From the NCBI GenBank assembly GCA_003427395.1, contig BFEA01000179.1, positions 338,436-387,567 of the forward strand: DNA of 49,132 nt. Direction: 5' to 3'. Of this stretch, positions 1 through 9,982 are shown in pieces. This DNA is from Chara braunii (Eukaryota; Streptophyta; Charophyceae; Charales; Characeae). The notes beneath the pieces are model-generated. The model was not told the DNA's origin, made no database searches, and worked only from the letters and a program-made list of their open reading frames with translations. Within the stretch, counting starts at the first letter, position 1, and every line of letters begins with the position of its first letter. Made by a program: the position numbers and the translations under genes.

Positions 1-4
1 GGAG

Positions 5-238
5 CCGAAGGACGAGTACAGAGAAGAGGAGGAGGAGGACAACAACGACCAAGAATAAGAAGACGAGGAGGAGGAGGAGAAGGACGGCGAGGAGGAAAAG
101 GACCGCGAGGAGGACAAGGACGACGAGGAGGACAAGTACGACGAGGAGGACAAGGACTGCAAGGAGGAGGAAGAAGAAGAAGAGGAGGAGGAGGAGGAAG
201 GAGGAGAAGGACGACGACGACGACGGTGATGAGAGAAG
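5..238. repeat. Polypurine (GAGGAC/GAGGAA)n low-complexity tract
   Basis: The + strand is almost purely G and A with interspersed C, built from GAGGAGGAC and GACGAGGAG-like words. One frame would read as Glu/Asp/Lys-rich, but it is bounded by stops near 56 and 228 and has no flanking domain, so I treat it as a degenerate trinucleotide-type repeat rather than a gene. Low-complexity composition continues as Arg/Glu-coding sequence to about 300. Confidence 0.8.
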
Positions 239-450
239 GATGGGGAAGAGGAGGGAAAGGCGGAGGAGGAGAGAGATGAGAGAGACATGGAGGAGGAGGG
301 TACACACCTGCACGGGAGTCGGAGGACACGTCGGGTCGTGGCGCCATCGCGACGCGGCAACGTCCGACTCCCACAACGTGCCCAAGTCGCGCGCAGGCGG
401 AAGGCAGTACACAACAAAATTCGAATTTGGATTTGGCCCAATTTGGGTCG

Positions 451-508
451 TAGATGTCTTAGATCTAACGCCCAGAGCGTAGATGTCTTAGATCTAACGC
501 CCAGAGCG
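451..508. repeat. 29-bp perfect tandem duplication
   Basis: The 29-bp unit starting TAGATGTCTTAGATC (451-479) is repeated immediately and identically at 480-508. Function is not apparent. The sequence between 240 and 748 otherwise shows no recognisable gene; the ORFs there have no family signature. Confidence 0.9.
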
Positions 509-748
509 AACCACTTTCATTTTCGAATTCGGAGGCCCTACCGGCCTCACGAAAACGACGCATCCTTCCCAGGGGTATATCATACGCGAAATCACACCCC
601 CGCAGGCCCAAAAAACCTTAAACTCCCCAATACAGATTTTTCCACCAGGCCGAACACCGGGCCCAGGTCGGACGACCGGGGGAGTTGTCCGATTTGACAA
701 CCCGAACCCAAAGAGGGTCCCGGACGTCCGGGCTGGCAACTTAGGGTC

Positions 749-1142
749 AAAGAGACATTAGAGAAGTGGAAGTTAGAGGATGTTGTTGCAGCATTGCTTG
801 ATCCTCGGCAAAAAGACTTGCTCGAACTTATCGATGTGTCGTTTTAACAAGCGAGGAGAGGAAAATCTTGCTTGAAAGAAATCACGCAGCAAGTTGCGGG
901 AAAGGTTTTGAAAAGTTGGAAATGTCGAAAAAAGGATTCCGGCCCCCTTTGCCGATCATAGTTCCGTTCTCTCTGTGATGGCCTCAAGTTCGAAGACTGA
1001 GTGCAACTTCTCGGATGTTGGGAACACTATCACCAAGAAGAGGAACAGTCTCAATCCTTCAATCATCAATGATGTCATTTCTGTGACATCCAATAAAAAC
1101 TTAAGGCAATACAATCTAGGAATTAAGTTGTTGTGGCTGTAG
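749..1142 (+). pseudogene. hAT-family transposase C-terminal relic
   Basis: Two fragments in different frames together match the end of a hAT (hobo/Ac/Tam3) transposase, the DNA cut-and-paste enzyme. From 749 to about 846 the translation contains AALLDPRQKDLLEL, the LDPRxKxL signature of hAT proteins, then a TAA. From about 951 to 1142, in another frame, it contains LSVMASSSKTECNFSDVGN followed by a K-R-N-x-L segment, corresponding to the hAT dimerisation region (family pattern S-E-R-x-F-S-x-x-G-N). The catalytic DDE core, the BED finger and terminal inverted repeats were not found. At least one frameshift and an internal stop make it dead. The family call rests on motif recognition only. Confidence 0.75.
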
Positions 1143-1559
1143 TGTAGTACGACCTCAGTCCAACTGATGTCGTTATTTTTTATGGTACTTCTGTATACTC
1201 AGACTATTGTACGTCGGATTTGCTAGTGTACTCTGCATAATCGTTTTTGGACTATGATACGAATATTATGATTACTTAGTGGGTTTTCAATATCTTGCTG
1301 GTTTCCGTGATTTATTTATGGACTAAAAAAATGTTTCTAATTCCTGATTGTCGACATGAGGGAAGCCTCAATTTCGCAGTGCTCTACAATTGTCTCTACT
1401 CATTGTATTTAGTGTGCTTTCACTTCTATGATGGATGCCTTCTTCAAGGATGTCACAATTCCTCGAAAAAAAAAAAAAAAACGACATATGGTGGAGGCAA
1501 GTGCGAGGCACCGGCCCTCAATTTGCCTTACAAGAGCTATTTTCCACTCAGTCGGCCGC
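1143..1559. other. No gene seen; poly(A) tract
   Basis: AT-rich sequence between the hAT relic and LTR A. It contains an A17 tract near 1467-1483. No TIR, ORF with homology or RNA gene was recognised. Confidence 0.5.
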
Positions 1560-2440
1560 CCTAACTGAAGGCAAGCACGACCAAGGCCCCAAGGCCATTT
1601 TGGGGTCACCACGCAACTGGGGAAAATTCAGGCAGTTGCGCAGCACCCGTTGGTTGGAAGCACCCAGGCCCAGACTGCCTTTCATTGTATGTAACTGAGG
1701 CAGGCTCTGGGCCGGATACACAATGTGGACCGAACAAAGGTTGAGGGCAGTTGGGTGCTGGTAACCACCACAAGCCCTAGGCCTGTTTACTTCGGACGGA
1801 CTGAGGCTCAACCTCGTGGGGCCTACCGGAAGCTTCTGGACCAGGGCCCAGTACCGCATTACTGCACGCAGCCGCAGGCCCCTTCGATATAGAGAAGGGT
1901 TTGCCTACGCATTGGGGATTCGAGCACTGACTGCTTTGTGCGAAAGCGCTGCTGCGCTATTGCCTACCAGGCTCACGCGCTCACGAGCGAGCTGGAAGGA
2001 GCAGGCAGCCATAACCGAGCTGCGTTGCTATATGCTGGATGGTGCGCATGGTGGTCCTTGGGTGCAAGTGGCATCTGTGAGTTGGGGAACGAGGTTGTGA
2101 GTGATACGAGAGACATACCTGGTGCTTGACGGGTGCGGCATTGGCCGAGGTCTGCTCCTACTTGGGAAGCTGTTGACGTCATCGGCAGCATTGTAGTCTA
2201 GGCTAGATAGGATCTGCCATTCGCAGTCCTCGGGCCGAGCGCCAGATAGGATATCAACATTGGTTCTTCGTAGATGATGATGAGACAATTCCAGCATTGC
2301 CAATTATGAGCTTTTGGTGTGCTCTTATTTGGTGAAACTCGTGATGCAATTCTGCTTTTGGTTTGAGGTCACGACTATCTGGTCTCATGTGTACGATACT
2401 GTTTTATTGCTGAAGTTCGCTATTGCTCATCTTCCTTGCA
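1560..2440 (+). mobile_element. 5' LTR of Ty3/gypsy-like element A
   Basis: The right end is set by CTTGCA (ending 2440) followed by ATT and a degenerate tRNA-Met primer-binding site, the same LTR-ATT-PBS order seen at the ends of elements 1 and A'. The sequence is homologous to the minus-strand LTR at about 37,320-38,270: both contain GGGGCCTAC(C/T)GGAAGCTT (about 1817 here; about 38,010-38,030 on the minus strand), a TTCAGGCAGTTG block near the 5' side, and a TATAGAGAAGGG/TATAGGAAAGAG box. The left boundary is approximate, because I could not see a clean TG start or target duplication. A likely promoter lies around the TATAGAG at 1888. Confidence 0.65.
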
Positions 2441-2443
2441 ATT

Positions 2444-2455
2444 CGGTATCGGAGT
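2444..2455 (+). promoter_or_regulatory. Primer-binding site, tRNA-iMet type (element A)
   Basis: CGGTATCGGAGT differs from TGGTATCRGAGC at its first and last bases and sits 3 nt after the LTR end. That sequence is complementary to the 3' end of plant initiator tRNA-Met, which primes minus-strand cDNA synthesis. The two mismatches suggest decay. Confidence 0.7.
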
Positions 2456-3714
2456 TGTGGTCCGGTGCGCTAATCTGGCGCTTATCTTCTCCCTAATGCG
2501 GTACATGCACACGGTGTGTTCGGTGAGCGACCGTGCCGAGGAAGTGTGTAGTGAGGAGGGCGAAGATAAGTGGCGACCCAGGAGGTGAGGGGTATCGCCA
2601 GGAAGGCTGTGTGGTGATTATTGGGTGTTCGCGGTGTGATGAGAACTATCCGGTGTGTGGTCGATGCTGAGGTGGAACGGTTGTGCAATGCTGGTTGTGC
2701 CGAAGCAGCGATTGGTCATCACGATCAACATCGGGTCATATGGTGAGAATATTTGTGGTTGGGGGCAGCTATTTTGAGGTACGTTGCACCTAACCTTATC
2801 TACCCTCTTCGACACTTCTTACCGTGAGGAGGATGTGTTCTCTCTCGAGAGTCCTCTCATGTGAGGAGTCGTGTGCGCTCAACCTTGAGAGTCGCCAACC
2901 TACACGTGGAGCATTTGGAAGGAGAGGGCGGAGCTATCTGAAGGGCCCTGGACGAATCACTAGGTCACGGTCACCATGCCAACCCACTGGGAGTAGAGCA
3001 CTCCTGCTTTGCTGCTTTGTCCTTTGTTTGCTCGCTGCGCTGTAGAGGGGTTCTGAAGGGCAGGCCAGCCCTAGGGGACAGACGAGACCGGGCGTCTATA
3101 AATAAGCACCAGTGAGATACCTTCCATTGGCTGTGATCGTCGTCCTGTTTGCGGCGTTAAAGAATTCCTGAGGACTTCGGGGGCCGTCCATAATAACGCC
3201 TCCTGATCAGCCAATCGGTCGGTGCAAGGCTCGCTGCATGCGAGGATAAATAATGTGCAGGGCTGGCCAGCTCAGCAGGACTCGGGCACAGGGGTGGGCC
3301 GTGTGCACACCTTCAAACATGCACGCTATCAGGATTTCTCAGGGACATTGGCGACAAGAGACATTCAAGAAGAATTGAGGGAGGGGTAGATTCCAGGTGA
3401 TAAGATCGGGTAAGATCCCATTTTGCAAACAGACCCAACAACCGATTCTACTTTTATTTTAATTAGTTCGATGTACAACCATTAACATCTGACAGACAAC
3501 ATTAGTTAGAACTGTTTTTTGTTCCTTGTGCTTCTGTTTGAGGGCTAGTCAAAGTAAAACAGTTTTCGTTTGTAGGAACCTGGACTTACCTATTGGACCC
3601 AAATGTATATACTCTCTGACGAAGCCACTGATTAAATAGTTTTATTATAAGTCGGTCTGTGCACTACGCTGCGGTAAGCATCATAGAGTGTCTTAGTGCA
3701 GATTGTGTACAGTG
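2456..3714 (+). other. Long 5' leader of element A
   Basis: About 1.25 kb without convincing coding sequence. It aligns by eye with the inverse complement of 36,300-37,304 over several blocks, including TGTGGTTGGGGGCAGC (about 2754) and GAGAGTCCTCTCAT (about 2847). The motif GTTAAAGAATTCCTGAGG at 3156-3173 also occurs in C (27,693-27,710) and in variant form in A' (36,615-36,632, minus). Conservation of the leader across diverged copies suggests a cis-acting RNA role such as packaging, dimerisation or splicing, but this is inference. Confidence 0.6.
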
Positions 3715-4418
3715 CTATAGCTTATGAGCGATAGGGATATCACTTGAGGGCGACCGGATCTTGCCATCGACTAGACGCCCGATAGCCCACTTGGCCCGAG
3801 GACCAGAGGGTGACAGATTTATGTTCCGCCAGCTTAGGTAGAGGCAGCAGCAGCAAAGGAGAGGTAGGGCAGCAGAGGCCAGCAGGGCGTTCGTAAGCGA
3901 AGCCGCAACTTGAGCAGCCAAGGCAACTGTTGCGCAGCCGAGTTCCGAGGCTAGCAGTTCAGGGACTGTAGGGTCAACGGTCGCGCAGACCCTGAGTCAG
4001 TCCACTGGTGTCATGGCAAGCTAGCCATTAGTGTTGACTCCCGAGGAGGTCGCCATACAGCAATCTGTTGATCGCGAGGCACATCTACAGAAGGCTTTAG
4101 GAAAGATTAAGGCAGAAAAGGAATGAATGATTCGAAGAAGAGCCAGGTTGCAGCGGCGACAAGCGAACATTAGTGAGTCAGAGGAGATGAAATGACCCTG
4201 AGGTCGGTCTTGCTAGGAGTAGTAGAGATGCAAGACGATAAGACAGCGATCTTACAAAACATCCAACAGAATCTTGCCGTGTTGGTAGGGCGAGCGCAGG
4301 CGACACCATCACTGCCTGGGCCTGGTGTCTGGCCCGTTGTACATCCTCCTCCCCTTTTCTCCCACCGGTGACTGGGGTATCCCCATATACCGCTCCAGCA
4401 TCGGTTTAGCCTCTCTCC
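3715..4418 (+). pseudogene. Decayed N-terminal part of element A gag
   Basis: No long frame survives. Short stretches read as gag-like coiled coil, for example LTPEEVAIQQSVDREAHLQK near 4033-4092 followed by Lys/Arg-rich sequence, then an Ile/Gln-rich piece (ILQNIQQNLAVLVG) near 4248, with several stops and frame changes between them. An N-terminal charged helix before the capsid-like domain is also present in elements 1, C and B. The start codon cannot be placed. Confidence 0.45.
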
Positions 4419-5825
4419 ATGGGTATGCCTTTAACACGAGGATTCTCAGCAGGGCCTAGTTTGCAGGTTCCTGTACAGACAGTGTTCTCCCAACCTCCGT
4501 CTTAGGTTGCCGTAAGCGGGCAGCCTACTGTCTCGCAGCCTGCACAGCTGCGGGGTTCACAGCCCCAGCAGATAATGCAGCAGCCTGCACCACAGGGTCC
4601 ACGGTCCGGAATGGTGCAAGTACAGGGACAAAGTCAGTGGGTACCAAAGACAGCCATTGCCGCTCCTAAACCCTTTACAGGGGATAACAGGGGTGAAGAC
4701 CTCGACACTTGGTTGAGGGTAGTGCCAGTCTATGTCAAGTGCAAACTTACCTAGCCGCACGAGAAAGTGCTTGTGGCTGCCTCCTATTTAGAGGGGAGTG
4801 CAGCACGATGGTTGAGTGGTCTACTGCAGCTCCAGGGGTACGGTCATGACTTTCGCTATTGGGCGGTAACCCAGAAACTCGATGATTTCCTAAAGTTGGT
4901 GGAACACAGGTGGCATGATCCGCAAGAGGCCCAAAAGGCTACTGACACGATCCTGACACTGCACACGAGCCAGTTTAAGTCAGTGAGAGAGGCCACTGAT
5001 GCTGTAGAGAGTCTGATATGTGTCCCTAGGGTGCGTTATGACCCCCAGGTTTTACTCACCTCCTACCTGAGGTGCTTTCCAATACCTCTCAGGAATCGGT
5101 TGCCAGGTGAGGCCAACATCAATATGCACAACTTTCCCTCGTTTAGCAAGAAGGCCCTAGACCTTGAGCCAAAGATAGGGCATGGTCAGACACCCACGAC
5201 GGTTGGTAGGAGAAAGTCACTGCCTCCCAACTGGAAAGCGAAAGGAAACATCATGTTCGTCGACAACGATGGTCCCACCATCGAATTGGACGATGACTTC
5301 CAGTTGGGAGTGGGTTCAAAGGCCAGCAGCGTAGAAGCTTTAGGGGGTGGAGTAGTCGCTGCCGTGGCACAAAAAGGTAAGGCGACCGGTACACGTCGTG
5401 GAGGTTCCCGGTCTAGGAGTCAAGTTGACCCCAATGCTCCTCCATGGGAGAAAGCGGGTCTCACTGAGGACGTGTGGAGAGATCGGTACACGCGGCAGGC
5501 TTGTATCCGTTGTGGCCAATATGCCCATAACCAATTCAAGTGCAGAAATACGGGTCTCACTGAGGACGTGTGGAGAGATCGGTACACGCGGCAGGCTTGT
5601 ATCCNAAATACGGGTCTCACTGAGGACGTGTGGAGAGATCGGTACACGCGGCAGGCTTGTATCCATTGTGGCCAATATGCCCATAACCAATTCAAGTGCA
5701 AAAATAAGAAGGTGACCGAAAAGATCTCGACTACGATGGGGCGGGCGTTGGGATCCTCCGCTCCCGTTGTTAGCAATGTGGCCAGCAGTTCTGGCACTGC
5801 TCCGGGAAACGTGTCGGCCCAGTAG
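4419..5825 (+). pseudogene. gag of Ty3/gypsy element A, two in-frame stops
   Basis: Structural capsid/nucleocapsid protein that would package element RNA in virus-like particles. The frame opens at ATG 4419 and is interrupted by TAG at 4503 and TAG at 4752; the longest open part runs from 4767 to 5825. A Gln/Pro-rich linker leads into PKPFTGDNRGEDLDTWL and LEGSAARWLSGLL, typical of the retrotransposon gag domain. Near the C-terminus are two CX2CX4HX4C zinc knuckles (CIRCGQYAHNQFKC at about 5503 and a near copy at about 5659), which bind RNA; family members usually have one. The doubling comes from a tandem duplication that contains an assembly N. The tail is Ser/Ala/Gly-rich. The frame is followed by protease sequence in another frame. 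Confidence 0.8.
5455..5706. repeat. Tandem duplication of the zinc-knuckle region with an assembly N
   Basis: A 54-bp block starting CGGGTCTCACTGAGG occurs three times (5455-5508, 5551-5604, 5611-5664). The first and third are followed by a 42-bp knuckle block (5509-5550, 5665-5706); the second is followed directly by N at 5605. The order repeat-knuckle-repeat-N-repeat-knuckle looks like a real 96-bp duplication, or a single copy, with an unmerged contig overlap. Confidence 0.85.
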
Positions 5826-5853
5826 GAATGGTAGTTGTTCCTACTAGGTCGAG

Positions 5854-6249
5854 GTGGTGGACACACCGTCACCATCTCGAGAGATGGCCCAAGCTACTGA
5901 CTCCATCGTCGTCCCGCAAACACGTTCAGATACATCGAGCCTCTGTTCGATGAATGTGTTTGAATCCTTAGAGGAGCTAGAGGAGGAGTGGTCTAGATCA
6001 GACCCACTAGCTTCTTGGACGCCATTGGCCAAAGCCCCTAAGGGAGAGATGTTCGTCAGTGAAGTAGTCATTGGCGACCGCAAGGCCGGGTCCTATTATG
6101 ACACTTGCTCGACTAGGAACTTCACCAGTCGCGTGTGCGTTGAGAGGCTGCGCTTACAGGGGCGCATGCAGCGCCTGAGTCGACCTGTGGAGTTGACCTG
6201 TGCCAACAAACAGCGCATGGTAGTCAACGATTACCTCCAAGATGTCGAG
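5854..6249 (+). pseudogene. Degenerate retropepsin start of element A pol
   Basis: The frame encodes an acidic linker (ESLEELEEEWSRSDP) followed by GSYYDTCSTRNFTSRVC, which aligns with the gypsy retropepsin active site D-[ST]-G-A-T-x-N-F-[IV]-S. The catalytic triad reads D-T-C instead of D-[ST]-G, so the enzyme would be inactive. Downstream RPVELTCANKQ matches the family RPVxVxLADG strand. The sequence stops matching at about 6249, where LTR D begins; no RT, RNase H or integrase of element A follows. It is in a different frame from gag. Confidence 0.65.
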
Positions 6250-6563
6250 TGTTGTAGCGGACCTCTGGTTGGCCTGTGAGACCAGCCCCTTGGCCAGTTC
6301 TCACAGGCCTGTGTTGTATTCGGGGCAGTCTAGTCCAAGTCGTTACCTCTGTCGGTACCAGCCAGTCCAATCCAGCCTCGTCAGTCCGGTGGGGTGTACC
6401 CCAGCTGGTGTCTGTTTTCCGATTCATTCTACATTCTCGCACACTTCGAAGTACGTGCGTTGGAGTCTGGCGTGGGAGCTGGGTTGTGCCATCTCGCTCC
6501 CCCTTCTTTCTCCATCTCCATCTCTATCCCAGGCGGAGCACCACACCTGGTGGGTCCGCCACA
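6250..6563 (+). mobile_element. LTR (314 bp) of element D inserted into element A protease
   Basis: The segment begins TGTTGTAGCGG exactly where the element A protease frame breaks and ends CCGCCACA, one base before a tRNA-Met-type PBS. TG...CA termini plus PBS define an LTR. Its short length would suit a Ty1/copia-like element, but no copia gene is visible downstream. No second copy of this LTR was found in the window, so the element is incomplete or its other end is too decayed. The putative target duplication would be TCGAG (6245-6249). Confidence 0.55.
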
Positions 6564-6564
6564 C

Positions 6565-6576
6565 TGGTATCGGAGT
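6565..6576 (+). promoter_or_regulatory. Primer-binding site, tRNA-iMet type (element D)
   Basis: TGGTATCGGAGT lies one base downstream of the LTR D terminus. It matches TGGTATCRGAGC in 11 of 12 positions. Confidence 0.65.
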
Positions 6577-7332
6577 GGGAACATTCCCCGCTCCCACCCG
6601 CCACCCCGCACAATAGCGAAAACAGCAAAACCTGACAGCAGGTTTCTTGGCTGTTCTTTGGGCAGTTTTCGACGAAAACGAGGAAAGAAAAAAGAAAGAA
6701 AGAAAAGGCGCAGCAGGAGAGTGACACGTGGCAGAAAAAGGATTTGTCATTAGGACGCGTGTGTGCAAGCGTCAAGGCCAAGGCCGCCGCACTCGCGCGC
6801 GCCCACGCTGCCCCGCTGGCCCGCTCCACTCCCGGATTATATTGTCAAGATCTGGGATCTTGCTGTTGTCGGGGTTTGAACCCGAGCAGCTGCTGGGCTT
6901 GCGAGTGCGTAGCTACTGCTGTAACGCGCTCGCCATACTGTATGTATGGCTTTGTAGTGTGGCACGCTGCTGTTGAAGAGGTGCGTGCCAACTATTTAAC
7001 ACCCCCCCCCCCCCCCCACCCACCGCCGACGAGCAGCGGCCAGCAGGGCAGCAACGATCGGGCTGCTATTTGCGCCGCCCTATTTCACTCTTCTTCATCA
7101 CTTTTTCATGCCCTTGCCCCCCCCCCCCCCCCCCTACTTCAAATTTTTCTGTTTTTCTTCTTTTCCCTTTCTCTTTGATTTAAATCTTCTTTTTTCTCCA
7201 AAAGTTCGAATTATCTTATTTCCCCCCCTCCCTTCTCATTTTCTGCTTTATTTTATTTTCTTTTTATTTATTCTGAAAATTCAAATTTCTTTGCGTCACC
7301 CTTAAATCTGACTAGGAGTCGGTCACTCTTGC
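6577..7332. other. Non-coding stretch with C-homopolymers
   Basis: Leader-like sequence downstream of the element D PBS. It has C16 at 7002-7017 and C18 at 7117-7134 and becomes strongly pyrimidine/AT-rich after 7140. The ORFs here are Arg-rich or Ser/Pro-rich by composition and carry no recognisable domain. Confidence 0.5.
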
Positions 7333-7439
7333 TTTCGGCACACATTTTGACCCCGTGGGGGTAACGAAGTGCTGCCGAAATTTTCTGTTTTTCTTTCGGC
7401 ACACTTCGACCCCATGGGGGTAACGAAATGCTGCCGAAA
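7333..7439. repeat. Two tandem nested-hairpin units
   Basis: Each unit is bounded by TTTCGGCA and its complement TGCCGAAA (7333-7340/7373-7380 and 7394-7401/7432-7439) and encloses a second inverted repeat, GACCCC-(GT or AT)-GGGG. Spacing is about 60 bp. A third, decayed unit ending in CCTGCCGAAAATT lies near 7595-7645. In RNA each would form a stem within a stem; compensating change (GTGGGG against ATGGGG) in the loop is tolerated. Confidence 0.75.
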
Positions 7440-7830
7440 TTTTTGAAAAATCAAATACCTCATTTCTCTCCACCTCCTCAGCTACTTATTAACTTATTTA
7501 TTTATTTATTTATTATTTCTTTATTTATTTTTTGAAATTTTTTATTTGTGGCATTTTTGAAACCTAGTGTGCTTATCTTGGTCTCTCCTTTCCCTTTGCA
7601 CATTGTTGACACCATCGGGTGTAGGGAAATCCTGCCGAAAATTCTAAAAAAAATAAATATTATTTCTCTTCACATTTTGTTTCCTTATTTCTTTAATTAT
7701 TTTTATTATTTATTTATTTCCTTATTTCGCTGTTTATTTATTTTTCCTCCCGCCTTCCCCCCCCTATGCTTGCTATTTTATTTTCTTGATTAGGGCACCG
7801 GTATCCTACCCTAACCACTCAAACTCCGGC

Positions 7831-7867
7831 TAGGGTTTTCTTAGGGTTTTTCCAGGGTTTAGGGTTT
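7831..7867 (+). promoter_or_regulatory. Cluster of three telo-box motifs (TAGGGTTT)
   Basis: TAGGGTTT occurs at 7831-7838, 7842-7849 and 7860-7867, with a further CAGGGTTT between. In plants such telo-boxes occur in the 5' regions of translation-related and cell-cycle genes. Here they lie about 190 bp upstream of the Pro/Ser-rich frame starting at 8053. They might also be a short interstitial telomere-like stretch; the irregular spacing argues against a true telomere array. Confidence 0.5.
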
Positions 7868-8052
7868 TCCTAACTCCCCCTACCTTCCCTTCTCATTCGG
7901 CCACCCTGGATCCGAACCGCCCTTCCCCCTTTGACGGCGCCCTCGCTCGATTTACTAGCGTCGCCCGTCGACTTCTGTCGCAGACCTCCCCCTACGCCCT
8001 CCGCTCACCCAGACCTCCTCCGGCCCTCTCTAGTCCGCCCCATTACCTCCCC

Positions 8053-8893
8053 ATGGCCGACGGTGTGTCACAAACTGCCGAGGCGGCGACGACCTCAAAA
8101 TCGGGCTCCACACCCGTGCCGACGGACCAGGGCCATCAACCCCGTGGGGATCTGCACACCCTCATCACCTCCCTCCTTGCACCCTTACAGGCGCATATGG
8201 CCAGTCTTGCCACGGCCTGCGGCAACTCCAGGACGCTGGTCGTCCTTCCTCTCCCCACTCTCTCTCTTCTCCTGGCTTCCGGTCTGGGTCCCCCGTCCTC
8301 AGACATGGTGGCCACGGCGGAGCTTCCTCCTCTGCCGGCCCCGACCCGGCCATCCTAGTGACCGTCCACGCTCCTAGCGCGACGGCCACTACGGGCGAGG
8401 CACTCTATGGGCGCACCCGCCGAGATTCCGACCACTACGGCCACGGGACCACAACCCGCTGCCATGGTCTCAGCTTTTTCGGGTGCCTCGCTTCTCCCTT
8501 CCCTTCGCACGACCGCAGCACCATCTGGCTCTCCCCCCTGTGGGACGCCCCACGCCGCTTGTGCCTCCACTTCGCCCACTCTTCCTCCTGCCACTCCTCG
8601 CGCGATCTACAGTCAACGTCTCGAGGACGAGCTTGCCCAAACCCGGGCCAACCTCGCCCTCTTACGCCTTCAACCACCCCTACCCTCACAGGTGGTCGCG
8701 CCTTCGGGCACACCGCCTTCTTCCTCTACTCTTCCATTCTTGTCGGCTAGTTTCCCCCGCTCCGCCCCCCCTCCACCCCCATCCTACCTACTTCCTACTC
8801 CCTCGGTTGCAGCGACCTCTTCGACCGCAGCTCCCTCTCAGCCTGCCGCTGTTCCCCCCGCCGCCCCACCATGTGGCCCGGGCGGACAGTTAG
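8053..8893 (+). pseudogene. Pro/Ser/Ala-rich coding remnant, possibly retroelement gag or a first exon
   Basis: ATG 8053 has a favourable context (CCCATGGCC). The frame to 8358 begins MADGVSQTAEAATTSKSG and includes LHTLITSLLAPLQAHMASL, an amphipathic helix. It ends in TAG TGA at 8356-8361, but the same phase reopens at 8407 and runs to 8994 with Pro/Ser/Ala-rich sequence and a short coiled coil (IYSQRLEDELAQTRANLALL, about 8608-8667). The next-frame sequence across 8340-8400 is also open, so one or two frameshifts are likely. The composition (C-rich, Pro) differs from the AT-rich flanks. I do not recognise the family; it could be the gag N-terminus of element D (it lies downstream of that PBS) or a host exon behind telo-boxes. 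Confidence 0.35.
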
Positions 8894-9097
8894 CTGCACC
8901 CCCTTCTCCAAGGTCTTTTTTTTTGTTTTGTTCTCTTTTTCAAAATTTCCTTAGATTTTGTTTATATTTTTTTTTTCTTTTCTTTTTTTTATGATTCTCC
9001 CCTCGTTTGCATGAACTGTGTAACGGCTGGGGCGAGGTTCCACTAGCAAAGAGGATTGGATTGAACGCCTGAATCTGTGTGCAATTGTGGACAAGTG

Positions 9098-9209
9098 CAA
9101 AAAATCGAGATCAAACTTTTTTTCTACATCTTTGCCTAGAACACGCCCAGATTCAAAAAATCGAGATTAAACTTTTTTTCTACATCTCTGCCTAGAACAC
9201 GCCCAGATT
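9098..9209. repeat. 56-bp tandem duplication
   Basis: A unit beginning CAAAAAATCGAGAT and ending CGCCCAGATT is present at 9098-9153 and 9154-9209 with only a few substitutions (C/T near 9114 and T/C near 9131). Confidence 0.9.
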
Positions 9210-9650
9210 CAAGATCTTAATCCAATCCCCATTAATAAGTGGGACCATGCTCTTGTTCGTTTTGACAAAATACGGATGCATCGACCTGAGGGGAAAAAAA
9301 AAAAAAAAAGACTAGACTAAAGCGCCAGATGGCGCAAAACAAACTGTAGGGGCTTGTAGTCCCTAAAAAGCAGAGCAACGGGCATTGATTCTAGGTCATT
9401 CTTTATTTTTATTTTTTTTCTGTTTTCTTCTAGGCTACCAGAGTGGCCCGGGGTCACTTGCCCGGCCGGGCCAAAATAATTAAAAAAAAATAAAAAAAAA
9501 TAAAATATTTTTGAAATTTATTTTTTATTTTAAATGTGGTGAAGAATTTCGATGTGACCCTGAGGCAAAAGTTGTTCAGTTTATGTTTCTGCATAACATA
9601 GTTTTTTTTTCAGAATTTTTGGATTTTTTTTTTTTTTTTTTTTTTTTGCT

Positions 9651-9748
9651 GGGACCTTACCTGATCCTTGCACGGGCTTTTTCATAATTTTAGGATTTGT
9701 TTTTTGTTTTTTTTTTTCCTGGGACGTTACCTGATCCTTGCACGGGCT
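9651..9748. repeat. Imperfect ~69-bp tandem duplication with T tracts
   Basis: TGGGAC(C/G)TTACCTGATCC followed by TTGCACGGGCT occurs at about 9652-9679 and 9720-9748. Each copy is preceded by a long T tract and a TTTTTGGATT/TTTTAGGATT word, so the whole block appears duplicated. Confidence 0.8.
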
Positions 9749-9833
9749 GGCCACCCGGGACCCAGGCGGCCCGGCTGGTAGCCTTGGTTTTCTTTCTTCT
9801 CCGCTTTTTTTTTTTCTTCTTTGGACTTTTGTT

Positions 9834-9881
9834 GTTGTCCCCCCTCGTTTCCCCTTCGTTGTCCCCCCTCGTTTCCCCTTC
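9834..9881. repeat. 24-bp perfect tandem duplication
   Basis: The pyrimidine-rich unit starting GTTGTCCCCCCTCG occurs at 9834-9857 and 9858-9881. Minor repeat with no evident function. Confidence 0.9.
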
Positions 9882-9982
9882 GGGGATAGAATAGGTACAG
9901 GGGTAGAACAAAGAAGAAGAGGGGAGAAAAAGAAGAGAAGGGGAAAACGGCCGCGAATATGGTCTCGGCAGTGGAACAGGTG

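Noticed and set aside
5-238. Acidic (Glu/Asp-rich) protein gene
   Set aside because: Purine simple repeat with stops at both ends and no domain.
7831-7867. Interstitial telomere array
   Set aside because: Only three TAGGGTTT words with irregular spacing; telo-box interpretation is simpler.
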